A DNA stretch of 50,200 nt, taken from positions 1 to 50,200 of the forward strand of contig JAAAPI010000053.1 of the NCBI GenBank assembly GCA_009908325.1. The letters are read 5' to 3'. Of the stretch, positions 35,498-43,257 are shown piece after piece (positions within the stretch are counted from its first letter, which is position 1; each line of letters starts with the position of its first letter). Position numbers and translations under genes: made by a program. The stretch comes from Verrucomicrobiota bacterium (lineage in GTDB: Bacteria > Verrucomicrobiota > Verrucomicrobiia > Opitutales > Coraliomargaritaceae). A model generated the notes under the pieces. The model was not told where the DNA came from. It saw nothing but the letters and a program-made list of their open reading frames with translations, and did not search any database.

Positions 35498-35956
35498 GTG
35501 GTATCTCGCTTCACAGTCGCTTGGGTACTGCCCGTTTGCTTCTTACTCGGTCTAAGCCGCCTATTGCTCGCAGTAACGACGTTCAATCGTATCGCGAAAT
35601 GGATAAATCTCCAGTCCGTCCCGAATCCAATCACGCCTGTCATTGACAAACAGCAGTCAATAAGGGCGCGCCAGATCGGTCGTGTCGTGCGTGCAGGGGC
35701 CAACTACACGCCATGGCGCACTAACTGCTTTCCACAGGCCATCACAGCCTGTATTTTGCTCAGCCTGTACCGGATTCCCTGCGCCATGCACTTTGGCGTC
35801 ACCGGAAGTCCAGGCCAAGACGCCTTCGACGCACATGTATGGGTTTTTTCCGGCGCGATCTCTGTAACGGGAGGCGCTGGGTTCTCGATGTACGAAACAG
35901 TAGGCTGCTTTCTTTCCAGGCATGCTTGGTTGCGTATAGCCCGCGAACGTCAATGA
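35498..35956 (+). CDS. Lasso B2 leader peptidase (transglutaminase-like)
   Basis: The 152-residue protein cuts the leader from the precursor. It has the B2 papain/transglutaminase-like core: NCFPQA with catalytic Cys77, and DAHVWV with His113. An Asp completes the triad in the family. The first 30 residues are hydrophobic, which is common for B2. The start is GTG 35498, 26 bases after the B1 stop; the N-terminus is uncertain because no strong ribosome-binding site is seen. Split B1 and B2 genes are typical of lasso loci of proteobacteria and Firmicutes other than the microcin J25 type. Confidence 0.9.
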   Translation: MVSRFTVAWVLPVCFLLGLSRLLLAVTTFNRIAKWINLQSVPNPITPVIDKQQSIRARQIGRVVRAGANYTPWRTNCFPQAITACILLSLYRIPCAMHFGVTGSPGQDAFDAHVWVFSGAISVTGGAGFSMYETVGCFLSRHAWLRIARERQ

Positions 35957-36083
35957 CGTTTTGCCTGACGGCAAAGAACTGCAATTTGTGCGATCCCCCA
36001 GATGGGAGAGATTTCCCGCAGGACGACAAGCCTCTGCGAAAGCAGACCCTTGTTTTGTAAGAATTTCGGACTGGTTGATATCG

Positions 36084-37511
36084 ATGACGATGAGTCGTTC
36101 GACTCAACAGAAGCCTATGAGCGTCTCGTTGAGACTGTGCCTGCTACTGTGCTTCGCCGGAGCAACACAATCGCCGGAGGCGCGCCTCGACGAGAGTAGC
36201 AGGCTGGATGACCTGGGGAACAAGCCACTCGAATCAGGTCAAATCGGCACCGGCTTGAACGTCTGGGATTTGGAGGTCTTTGACGGAAAGGTCTTTCTCG
36301 CTTACGGCAGCACCGTAGCCGGCAAAGGATCTATGCCCATTTGGCCTTTTGATCACGCCACTAACAGCTGGCCGGCAGAACCAGAAACGATCCTCGATCT
36401 CGAAGCAATCGAGAGCTATCGTGTGCTTGACGGCGATCTCTACGTGCCCGCCGCTGACCCAGCGGGCGACATAGGCGATCGGAGCAAATTCCATCGCCGT
36501 GATTCAGACGGAACCTGGACCCACTTCTTCAGCAACTCGAATTTCGCCACGGCACACATTCGAGACCTGACCATTCACGACGGCTGGTTGATTGGCGTCG
36601 GGAACAGCCGGCGGCCGCATGACCTGCTTCGCGCCCGCAGCGGCAGTGTCGCGCTGCCGCTCAAAGCGGTTCGAAGCATCCACGGCGGCGCGCACGAGTT
36701 GCCACTTTTCCGCGCTGCCATCGCCCTGCTGCCCCCGTCGGATGGCGCCGGCAAGGTCGACGCGGCCACCTCCCAGCGCAACCGCATCGCCAACTGGTTT
36801 TTCTCCGTCTTTCACCTGCACGACGGGCTGTACGCGAGCACCCGCTGGCTCAGCTGGGCGCCGGATGATCCCGAGCCCGCGGGCCTTTATCGGCCCAATC
36901 TTCTCTACCCGCCCCTGGTACCGCCCTTTCCAGCCGTGGTGCGCTGGAACTCCGACATCGAACAATGGGTTGCGCCCGATCCGGCCACACTGCATCGCCT
37001 GGTGCCGGCGACACCCGAGCGCGACACGCAGCTGACGCTCCGACCCTACAAGCCGGTGCTTTTCGGCGAACTCTGGTTCGCACCCCTGCGCAGCTACGGC
37101 CTCAGTGGCGCGGCCTACCACGACGCCTACAACCAGTCCGCCGACTTCGTCGTCAAGCCCGCCGATGGACCGGGCCGGCGCGTGACGCTGCCGGATGCCG
37201 ATGCGCTCGGCGAGGCGGTGCTCGAACATGGCAACAGCCTGTACGTCCTGGCCAATGCTCGCCAACCGGACGGCGGATACCGCATCGTGGTCTATGCGCT
37301 CGATCGCGAGGCGGCGACAGCCCGGAATCTCGACGACGAAAACGGGCTGGTTCTGTCCGCATGGAGGGAGGTCCTGAGCTTCCGCGACCAGAACCTGGCC
37401 CGGAGCTTCGCCCGGATCGACGACACCTGGTATTTCGGTCTGGGCTTCGCCACCGGCGAACCGCCGGGGCGCGCGGGCACTCTCCTTCAATACTCACCAC
37501 CGTCGGACTGA
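36084..37511 (+). CDS. Secreted protein of unknown function, beta-propeller-like repeats
   Basis: From ATG 36084 the protein has about 475 residues and a signal peptide (LRLCLLLCFAGATQSPEA, cleavage near the AxA); ATG 36090 and 36117 are also possible, while the upstream extension to 35961 has no ribosome-binding site and covers B2 flanking DNA. Repeating short motifs of the type [VFDGKVFLAYG, IHDGWLIGVGN, LHDGLYASTRW, LFGELWFAP, HGNSLYVLANA] at fairly even spacing suggest a beta-propeller. GC rises sharply after about 36600. No family is recognised. It sits between B2 and the second nucleotidyltransferase on the same strand, but a link to lasso biosynthesis is uncertain. Confidence 0.6.
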   Translation: MTMSRSTQQKPMSVSLRLCLLLCFAGATQSPEARLDESSRLDDLGNKPLESGQIGTGLNVWDLEVFDGKVFLAYGSTVAGKGSMPIWPFDHATNSWPAEPETILDLEAIESYRVLDGDLYVPAADPAGDIGDRSKFHRRDSDGTWTHFFSNSNFATAHIRDLTIHDGWLIGVGNSRRPHDLLRARSGSVALPLKAVRSIHGGAHELPLFRAAIALLPPSDGAGKVDAATSQRNRIANWFFSVFHLHDGLYASTRWLSWAPDDPEPAGLYRPNLLYPPLVPPFPAVVRWNSDIEQWVAPDPATLHRLVPATPERDTQLTLRPYKPVLFGELWFAPLRSYGLSGAAYHDAYNQSADFVVKPADGPGRRVTLPDADALGEAVLEHGNSLYVLANARQPDGGYRIVVYALDREAATARNLDDENGLVLSAWREVLSFRDQNLARSFARIDDTWYFGLGFATGEPPGRAGTLLQYSPPSD

Positions 37512-37567
37512 CCGCATCCTGATCCGACTGGCGCAATGATCGCCGCGGCCCCGGTATACTCGAGTCA

Positions 37568-37945
37568 ATGAAGGAAACCTCACCCAGAAAGCCAGACTTC
37601 GCTTCGCATGCGCGCTGGCTGGTTACAGGAGTAATCATCGTTGCGATTCTCCTTGGCTCGCTTCTGCCCGGCGGCGTGCTCACCATTGGTTGGAATATCG
37701 AGCCGCCGGTCAAACATCTGATCGCCTACGGAATCCTCGGGACTCTGCTGGTACTCGCCGCGCGCGCCGACTGGTCCAGGGCCTTTGCTATTGCTATAGC
37801 TCTGGCAGTTGCAGGAGTTCTGATTGAAATTCTGCAAATCTTTATCCGAGATCGCTTTTTCATGTGGATCGACATGCTGACCGGCGCTGTTGGCGCGATT
37901 GGTGGGGTCATTTTCGGCCGTTTTCTACAGTGGTTTGTCCGCTAG
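37568..37945 (+). CDS. VanZ-like small membrane protein
   Basis: The 125-residue protein has four hydrophobic segments (VTGVIIVAILLGSLLPGG; HLIAYGILGTLLVLAA; AFAIAIALAVAGVLIEILQ; WIDMLTGAVGAIGGVIFGRFL) and the VanZ-family layout with the conserved K-x-x-H-x-x-A-Y at KHLIAY and an acidic E in LIEILQ. The role of VanZ-like proteins is not well defined; VanZ gives low teicoplanin resistance. A TATACT at 37555-37560 lies only seven bases from the ATG, so the mRNA could be leaderless, but I see no -35. Confidence 0.85.
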   Translation: MKETSPRKPDFASHARWLVTGVIIVAILLGSLLPGGVLTIGWNIEPPVKHLIAYGILGTLLVLAARADWSRAFAIAIALAVAGVLIEILQIFIRDRFFMWIDMLTGAVGAIGGVIFGRFLQWFVR

Positions 37946-37955
37946 ACCTCAACCT

Positions 37956-38975
37956 GTGACCATATCTCCGAGCGAATTTTCTCACCAGCTGCGATGGCTC
38001 AAGGCGCACCGGCTACTTGGCGTCTCTGACCTACTATGCCTTAGAGGCTATATCCATCCAAACGTAAACGCGATCGCTCAGAAGCTCGTCGCGAACGAAC
38101 GGGTGGTGAGCGGGCAAATTTTGGAGGAGGAAGATCGAGTTTTCTCCAGCGGGCTAGCCAATTTCCAGATTTTGGCGCTCAAGGGAGTTCGGCTCGCCTA
38201 CTCCGTTTACCCTGATGCAACAAGCCGTCCTCGCTCAGATATCGATCTGCTGGTCGCCCCCGACTCGCTTGCGCCGGCCCGATCGGAACTTGCCAAGCTC
38301 GGCTACAGGCCATTGAGACGGACTCTGGGAGGCACTCCAGGCGAGCAAGAAGCCTGGTTACTTGATAGCCCCAGTGGTCCGCACCTGATCGACTTGCACT
38401 GGAAACTTCGGAATCACCCATGCCTTCGAGATCGCTTGAGTTTCGATGAGCAATGGTCGTCAGCGATTCCGTTGCCTCGACTTGGTCAGAAGGCCCGCGG
38501 ACAGAGCGCCGGGCATGCCCTGCTCAATGCGTGCATGCATTGGTTCGACACCATCAACCCTCAGCGCTATCCACTCCTGTGGCTTTTGGACAAGGATCTA
38601 CTTTGGCGGGACATGACTGAATCCGAACATCTGGACGTTCTCCAGCTTGCGGGCGATCGTGGGCTTGGTGGCCTGCTAGCCGAAAGCCTTCGCCTGACAC
38701 GGAAGGCCTTCGGCACCCCTATAGATCAGGATGTAATCGAAGCTCTGGACCGTAGCGGCCGAGGCAGGACACCAACCCGGTTGATCAATGCCCGAAAACA
38801 TCGATTCCGAGCCTTCTGCTTTACAATATCTTCTGAACCTGGTCTACGCGGCAAGCTTTGGCGCTTGCGGCAGTCGATCTTTCCTCCGCCCGAGTACATG
38901 CGCATGCGCTTCCCGGATGGATCTCGCCTTGGCCTCGCTGGTCTCTACTGGCGGCGAATTAGGCGCCGCCTTTAG
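37956..38975 (+). CDS. Nucleotidyltransferase-family protein (second NTP_transf_5 member)
   Basis: The protein has about 339 residues from GTG 37956, ten bases after the VanZ-like stop. The core is LALKGVRLAYSVYPDATSRPRSDIDLLV (K-G and DID at the catalytic site), followed by LIDLHWKLRNHP and a helical C-terminal half. This family is known next to lasso kinases, where one member (pseudomycoidin) adds hexose to the phosphorylated C-terminus. A first member stands at 25655. Having two suggests either distinct sugars or a relic of a duplicated locus. The gene marks the right limit of the lasso region; just after it is an aminotransferase fragment. Confidence 0.78.
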   Translation: MTISPSEFSHQLRWLKAHRLLGVSDLLCLRGYIHPNVNAIAQKLVANERVVSGQILEEEDRVFSSGLANFQILALKGVRLAYSVYPDATSRPRSDIDLLVAPDSLAPARSELAKLGYRPLRRTLGGTPGEQEAWLLDSPSGPHLIDLHWKLRNHPCLRDRLSFDEQWSSAIPLPRLGQKARGQSAGHALLNACMHWFDTINPQRYPLLWLLDKDLLWRDMTESEHLDVLQLAGDRGLGGLLAESLRLTRKAFGTPIDQDVIEALDRSGRGRTPTRLINARKHRFRAFCFTISSEPGLRGKLWRLRQSIFPPPEYMRMRFPDGSRLGLAGLYWRRIRRRL

Positions 38976-39009
38976 CCTCAAACTAACGGATCCCGGGGCA
39001 CTGGAAGCT

Positions 39010-39125
39010 CTTCTCGATCCGGAATGGGTGGCCGAAGGTGTGCATGGGCATACATGCGGCAATCCGCTTCCCGGTGAGCCGGTTGAGGCCGTCTTTGTAC
39101 GCCGTTCAGCTTCCCCCCGAGCGAC
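39010..39125 (-). pseudogene. Inverted fragment of a LegC-type aminotransferase gene
   Basis: On the minus strand, about 115 bases encode TGKRIAACMPMHTFGHP and flanks, matching residues around 163-190 of the intact aminotransferase at 41728. Over 39018-39077 I count five mismatches in 60 bases against the reverse complement of the intact gene. Frameshifts upstream and a TAG at 38983-38985 downstream show that it is dead. The rest of 38976-39375 holds no gene; the large open frame that spans it on the plus strand belongs to the beta-helix gene, whose real start is 39376. Confidence 0.75.
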
Positions 39126-39375
39126 GATGGCACTCCCGATAAGCGCAGCGGAGAAGCTCCCTGGTGCCGGCGGGCTGGCCTGCTGGGTTCCGGCTCAGCC
39201 AAGCCAGGCGATTCAGGGTCGAGCCCTCACGCCGCAAATTGCAATGACCCGCCAATTGCACTATTTTCGAACTCATGCAGGCTGCGCTTGTGGCGAGCCC
39301 GTCATGGGCTCAGACGGATCACGCCGGCGGGAGCCAACCGGATTGGTCTCGACCGATTCCAGACAGGGGACACGC

Positions 39376-41565
39376 ATGAAAGCATCCACCAGCATCCTGA
39401 TCGGGCGCACCGCCCGAATCGGCCTCACCCTGCTCGCGTTCGGGCTGTTCGCGGCCCCGGCGCTGGCCCAGCAGACCCGCTTCGTGGCGGTGGGCGGCAG
39501 CGACACCGGGGACTGCAGCAACGCCGGCGCACCCTGCCAGACCATTCAGTACGCCATCGACCAGTCAGCCGATGGCGATACGGTATCGGTGGGTCCCGGC
39601 ACCTACTCGGAAGCGCCGTTCATCGACAAGAGCCTGACGCTGCTGTCCGAAGACGGGGCCGCGTTGACCACGATCGACTCGGGCGGCGCCGACAACGCGG
39701 TTTCGATCGGCGATGTCGAAGGCGTCTTCGACCCGGTGGATGGCGTCTACCCGGATGACGTGCGCGTGGAAGGCTTTACCGTCGTCGGCTGGACCCGGCG
39801 CGGCATCGCGCAGCGTCTGGGCACCGGCACCGTCGAGATCATCGACAACGTCGTCGAGGCCACCGAGGGCATGACGACCACCGCCATCGCCATCGCCGGC
39901 GGTACGGGCTCGGTCATCAGCGGCAACCTGTTCCAGATCGTCAACGGCACTCGGGGTTCGTCGAGCTCCAGCATCCTGGCCATCGGCTCGCAACAGGCGG
40001 TGATCGTCGACAATACGGTACTGGGCGGCGATATCGGCATCGCCCTGGCCGGCGGCTTTTCGAGCATCGATCCGGGCTGGGCCCAGTCGGATGCCGTCGA
40101 AATCTCGAACAACACGATCAGCGATACCGGTACCGGCATCGCCCTGCAGGGCGACGTCGTGGATGCCCTGATCGACTCCAACCAGATCAACGGCGTCAGC
40201 GGCCGTGCCATTTCGCACAGTCCCTTCGACGTCCCTTCCGTTGTGCCGAGCGGCATCACGGTGGTCGAGAACACCGCCAGCGAATTCGGCACCCGGGGGT
40301 TCAGCTCCGGCACGAACCCGGTGAGCAATTACGTCATCGAGGACAACGATTTCACTTCGACGGTTGCAAATGCCTGGGGCATCCAGATCGGCGAAGGCAG
40401 CAGCAATATCGTGATCGAGGGCAATGTCGTCAGCAGCGACGCGCCTGCGCTCAACCTGCGCGGCATGACCGACTCGAACGTGATCGGCAATGAACTGACG
40501 AGCGACGTCGTCGGCGTCGTGATCCAGCAGGGCGGGCACGCCAACATTCAGCTGACCGCCAACGTGATCGACGGCGGCGTGCTGGTCGGGCTCGGCGGTA
40601 ATACCGACGGCGCCGTGCTGCGCGACAATCAACTCCTCGGCACGCCCCTCGACATCGGCATCCTCGTCCAGGGCGACGCCGACACCAGCGGCGGCCCGCT
40701 AGATGCCATCTGCAACTGGTGGGACAGCACCACCGGGCCCTCCGGCGAGGGAACCGGCGAGGGCAGCTCGGTGAGCCAGGACGTCGCGTTCCTGCCCTGG
40801 AATCTCACCGTCGGCGGCGACTGCCGCGGCGGCCTGGTCGCCCAGGAACTGGTGGCCGCCAGCCCGGTGACTATCGGCGGCCTGGCCGGACAGCCGGTGG
40901 CACCCGCCGACCTGCCCACCGTGCAGGTGCTCGACCAGTTCGGCGACCCCTTCGCCGGTACGACGGTCGGCTTCAAGATCACCGCCGGCGACGGCAGCAT
41001 CGGCGGTGCGGTTGGCGTCTCGGACAGCAACGGGCTGGTTCAGCTCGGAAGCTGGACGCTCGGCAGCGCGGCCACCCAGGAGGTGAGCGCGGTCGCGCCG
41101 GGGCTCACAGGCAGTCCCGTGGCCTTCGTCGCCGACGTCGAGCCGGTCGTGGCGCTCGGGATCGGCATCACCGATTCCCGCGCCACGATCGACGCCGGAG
41201 AGCGCAATACCTACGTGATCAGCGCCGACAACGCCGGCCCCAGCGCAGTCGAAGGCGCCACGGTCAGCGTGAGTTTCCCGCCCCAGCTCGCCGCGACCAG
41301 CGCGACGTGGACCTGCACGGCCGGTCCGGGCAGCGCCTGTACGGCGGTCGGCAGCGGCGAGATTGTCGACACCGCGGTCGATATCGCGGCCGGCGGCTCT
41401 GTGACCTACGTCCTGCAAGTCGACGTCCGGCCCGATGCCAGCGGCGTCGTCGTGGTGCCGGCCGATGTGGTTGCCGGCGACGAGTCGGCCAGTGATGTCG
41501 ACGAGACCGAAATCACCGGCGTGCTCGATGCCATCTTCCAGGACCGCTTCGAATCGAAGAACTGA
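39376..41565 (+). CDS. Secreted right-handed beta-helix protein with Ig-like and DUF11 domains
   Basis: From ATG 39376 the 729-residue protein has a clear signal peptide (ARIGLTLLAFGLFAAPALAQ, residues 13-32). Next comes a parallel beta-helix of the NosD/pectate-lyase type (GGSDTGDCSNAGAPCQTIQYAI, then repeats such as VEIIDNVVEAT, AVEISNNTISDTG and IVIEGNVVSSD) to about 470. After that are a Big_1-like domain (about 490-590, VQVLDQFGDPFAGTTV) and a DUF11-like domain (about 592-705). It ends in IFQDRFESKN, similar to the IFxDGFE tails of many secreted proteins of Lysobacterales and relatives. The open frame reaches back to 38788, but the signal peptide fixes the start. Substrate unknown; surface adhesion or glycan processing are possible. 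Confidence 0.85.
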   Translation: MKASTSILIGRTARIGLTLLAFGLFAAPALAQQTRFVAVGGSDTGDCSNAGAPCQTIQYAIDQSADGDTVSVGPGTYSEAPFIDKSLTLLSEDGAALTTIDSGGADNAVSIGDVEGVFDPVDGVYPDDVRVEGFTVVGWTRRGIAQRLGTGTVEIIDNVVEATEGMTTTAIAIAGGTGSVISGNLFQIVNGTRGSSSSSILAIGSQQAVIVDNTVLGGDIGIALAGGFSSIDPGWAQSDAVEISNNTISDTGTGIALQGDVVDALIDSNQINGVSGRAISHSPFDVPSVVPSGITVVENTASEFGTRGFSSGTNPVSNYVIEDNDFTSTVANAWGIQIGEGSSNIVIEGNVVSSDAPALNLRGMTDSNVIGNELTSDVVGVVIQQGGHANIQLTANVIDGGVLVGLGGNTDGAVLRDNQLLGTPLDIGILVQGDADTSGGPLDAICNWWDSTTGPSGEGTGEGSSVSQDVAFLPWNLTVGGDCRGGLVAQELVAASPVTIGGLAGQPVAPADLPTVQVLDQFGDPFAGTTVGFKITAGDGSIGGAVGVSDSNGLVQLGSWTLGSAATQEVSAVAPGLTGSPVAFVADVEPVVALGIGITDSRATIDAGERNTYVISADNAGPSAVEGATVSVSFPPQLAATSATWTCTAGPGSACTAVGSGEIVDTAVDIAAGGSVTYVLQVDVRPDASGVVVVPADVVAGDESASDVDETEITGVLDAIFQDRFESKN

Positions 41566-41572
41566 TCCGGGT

Positions 41573-41645
41573 GATCCCGATTCCGGGATCGCTGGCCCAA
41601 GGCCAGCCCAGGCACGATCTGCCAGGCACCACCTGCAGATCGTGC
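41573..41645. repeat. Three adjacent hairpins
   Basis: Three perfect inverted repeats lie end to end after the beta-helix gene: GATCCCG/CGGGATC (41573-41579 with 41584-41590), GCTGGCC/GGCCAGC (41591-41597 with 41601-41607), and an 11-bp one, GCACGATCTGC/GCAGATCGTGC (41612-41622 with 41635-41645). None is followed by a T-run, so classical termination is doubtful. Confidence 0.85.
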
Positions 41646-41727
41646 TGGCTATCCGGCCGTTTCAGACCGCCGGGCACCCAAGGCTTAGCGCACGCTTGCC
41701 GGGACACGCGAGTGCGCCCGCACCGCG

Positions 41728-42906
41728 ATGAATGAGACACTCCGCGCCATGACGACCACCACCGAACAGTTGACCAGGGCCGTGATCGAGCACGTTCGCG
41801 GCCTCTACGCGACAGAAGACTTCATCCCCCTGCACCGCCCGGTCTTCGGCGGCGAGGAAAAGGCGATGCTGGCCGAGTGCATCGACACCAGTTTCGTCTC
41901 CTCGGTCGGCAAGCGCGTCGACGAGTTCGAGGCGCGAATGGCCGAATTCACCGGCGCCCGGCACGCGGTGGCCGTGGTCAACGGCACCTGCGCGCTGCAA
42001 GTGGCCCTGCGGGTCGCCGGCGTCGAACCGGGCGACGAGGTCATCACCCAGGCGCTGACCTTCGTGGCGACCGCCAATTCGATCGCCCACGCCGGGGCCA
42101 GCCCGGTGTTCGTCGACGTGGATCGAGAGACCCTGGGCATGAGCCCGGACGCGCTCGAGGCATTTCTGGAAAGCGAGGCCGAGCGGCGCGACGATGGCTG
42201 CTTCAATCGCGGTACCGGGAAGCGGATTGCCGCCTGCATGCCCATGCATACCTTCGGCCACCCCTGCCGGATCGAGGAAATCGCACGAATTTGTGCCGAC
42301 TGGGGCATCGAGCTGGTCGAAGACGCCGCCGAGTCGCTCGGCAGCTACCGCGGGGAGCGCCACACCGGCACCTTCGGGCACCTGGGCGTGTTCAGCTTCA
42401 ACGGCAACAAGATCATCACCACCGGCGGCGGCGGCATGATCGTCACCGACGACGAGGCCCTGGCCCGCCACGCCAAGCACCTGACCACCACGGCCAAGGT
42501 GCCCCACGCTTACGAATTCGTCCACGACGAAATCGCCTACAACTTCCGCATGCCCAACCTCAACGCCGCCCTGGGCTGCGCCCAGATGGAGCAGCTGCCG
42601 GGGTTTCTGGCGGCCAAGCGGGAGATTGCGGAAGGGTATCGGCGGCTTTGCGAAGAGCTGGGTATCGTGTTCATTTCTGAACAAGCTGGGACCCGCGCCA
42701 GTTACTGGCTCAATGCCATCGTGCTGGACTCGCGCGATGCGCGCGACGCGTTTCTGAAAGCCACGAACGACGCCGGCGTCATGACGCGGCCAATTTGGCG
42801 TCTGATGAGTGAGTTGGAACTGTACACCGATTGCCAGAGCGAGGGGTTGACGATCTCGAAGTGGTTGGAGGAGCGGGTCGTATGTTTGCCTTCGTCGGTG
42901 GCGTGA
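41728..42906 (+). CDS. LegC-type DegT/DnrJ/EryC1 aminotransferase
   Basis: The 392-residue PLP enzyme has the sugar-aminotransferase core: DFIPLHRPVFGGEEKAML, SSVGKRVDEFE, VNGTCALQVAL, ALTFVATANSI, VEDAAESLGSY, and SFNGNKIITTGGGGM, in which Lys of GNK holds PLP. These strings are typical of the LegC family, which makes the 4-amino sugar on the way to legionaminic acid. It stands 33 kb from the nonulosonate genes at 4835-8465 but would complete that pathway; a LegB dehydratase is not in the window. The start is ATG 41728, or 41749 if the first seven residues are not translated. GC falls in the last 300 bases. Most of the opposite strand is also open, as expected at high GC. Confidence 0.9.
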   Translation: MNETLRAMTTTTEQLTRAVIEHVRGLYATEDFIPLHRPVFGGEEKAMLAECIDTSFVSSVGKRVDEFEARMAEFTGARHAVAVVNGTCALQVALRVAGVEPGDEVITQALTFVATANSIAHAGASPVFVDVDRETLGMSPDALEAFLESEAERRDDGCFNRGTGKRIAACMPMHTFGHPCRIEEIARICADWGIELVEDAAESLGSYRGERHTGTFGHLGVFSFNGNKIITTGGGGMIVTDDEALARHAKHLTTTAKVPHAYEFVHDEIAYNFRMPNLNAALGCAQMEQLPGFLAAKREIAEGYRRLCEELGIVFISEQAGTRASYWLNAIVLDSRDARDAFLKATNDAGVMTRPIWRLMSELELYTDCQSEGLTISKWLEERVVCLPSSVA

Positions 42907-43257
42907 GACGCCTACATGGCACAGAGTAGCCAAGCCACGTTTCTGTTTTGCTCGCACCTCAGCGCCTCGATTGAATCGTCCCGGCTTTTGCGGACAGCTC
43001 CGCTTCTGAGAGAAACCGTAGTTGCCTCCCGACCTACTTTATTTGTAATCACGTTACGCGTTCCGGCTGATATCCCATTGACGAGGCTAGGCCTAGACAC
43101 TCGCATTAGCCGTTGATAACATGAACTGTGAGCTAGTGGGCAAAGTTGACCAAGTTCAGCAAACTCGCTTGCTTGGCTAGACTGCACAAGGGAAGGGGGT
43201 GTTGGGGATCAGCGACCGCCTATCGGAATTCAAGGACAGTCACAAGGATTACTGTTT
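42907..43257. other. Intergenic stretch, no gene recognised
   Basis: This 351-base, lower-GC gap between the aminotransferase and the C25 peptidase has no supportable gene or terminator. A TTGACC at 43146-43151 has no -10 at usable spacing. Confidence 0.5.

Noticed and set aside
38788-39375. N-terminal extension of the beta-helix protein by 196 residues
   Set aside because: It overlaps the nucleotidyltransferase gene and the aminotransferase fragment, while a normal signal peptide begins at 39376.
39565-40632. Minus-strand frame of 355 codons opposite the beta-helix gene
   Set aside because: Mirror frame of a repetitive high-GC gene; the composition (Asp, Val, Arg rich) is typical for antisense frames.
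41662-42957. Minus-strand frame of 431 codons opposite the aminotransferase
   Set aside because: The plus strand encodes a clear DegT-family enzyme with its PLP motif; the opposite frame has no motif.
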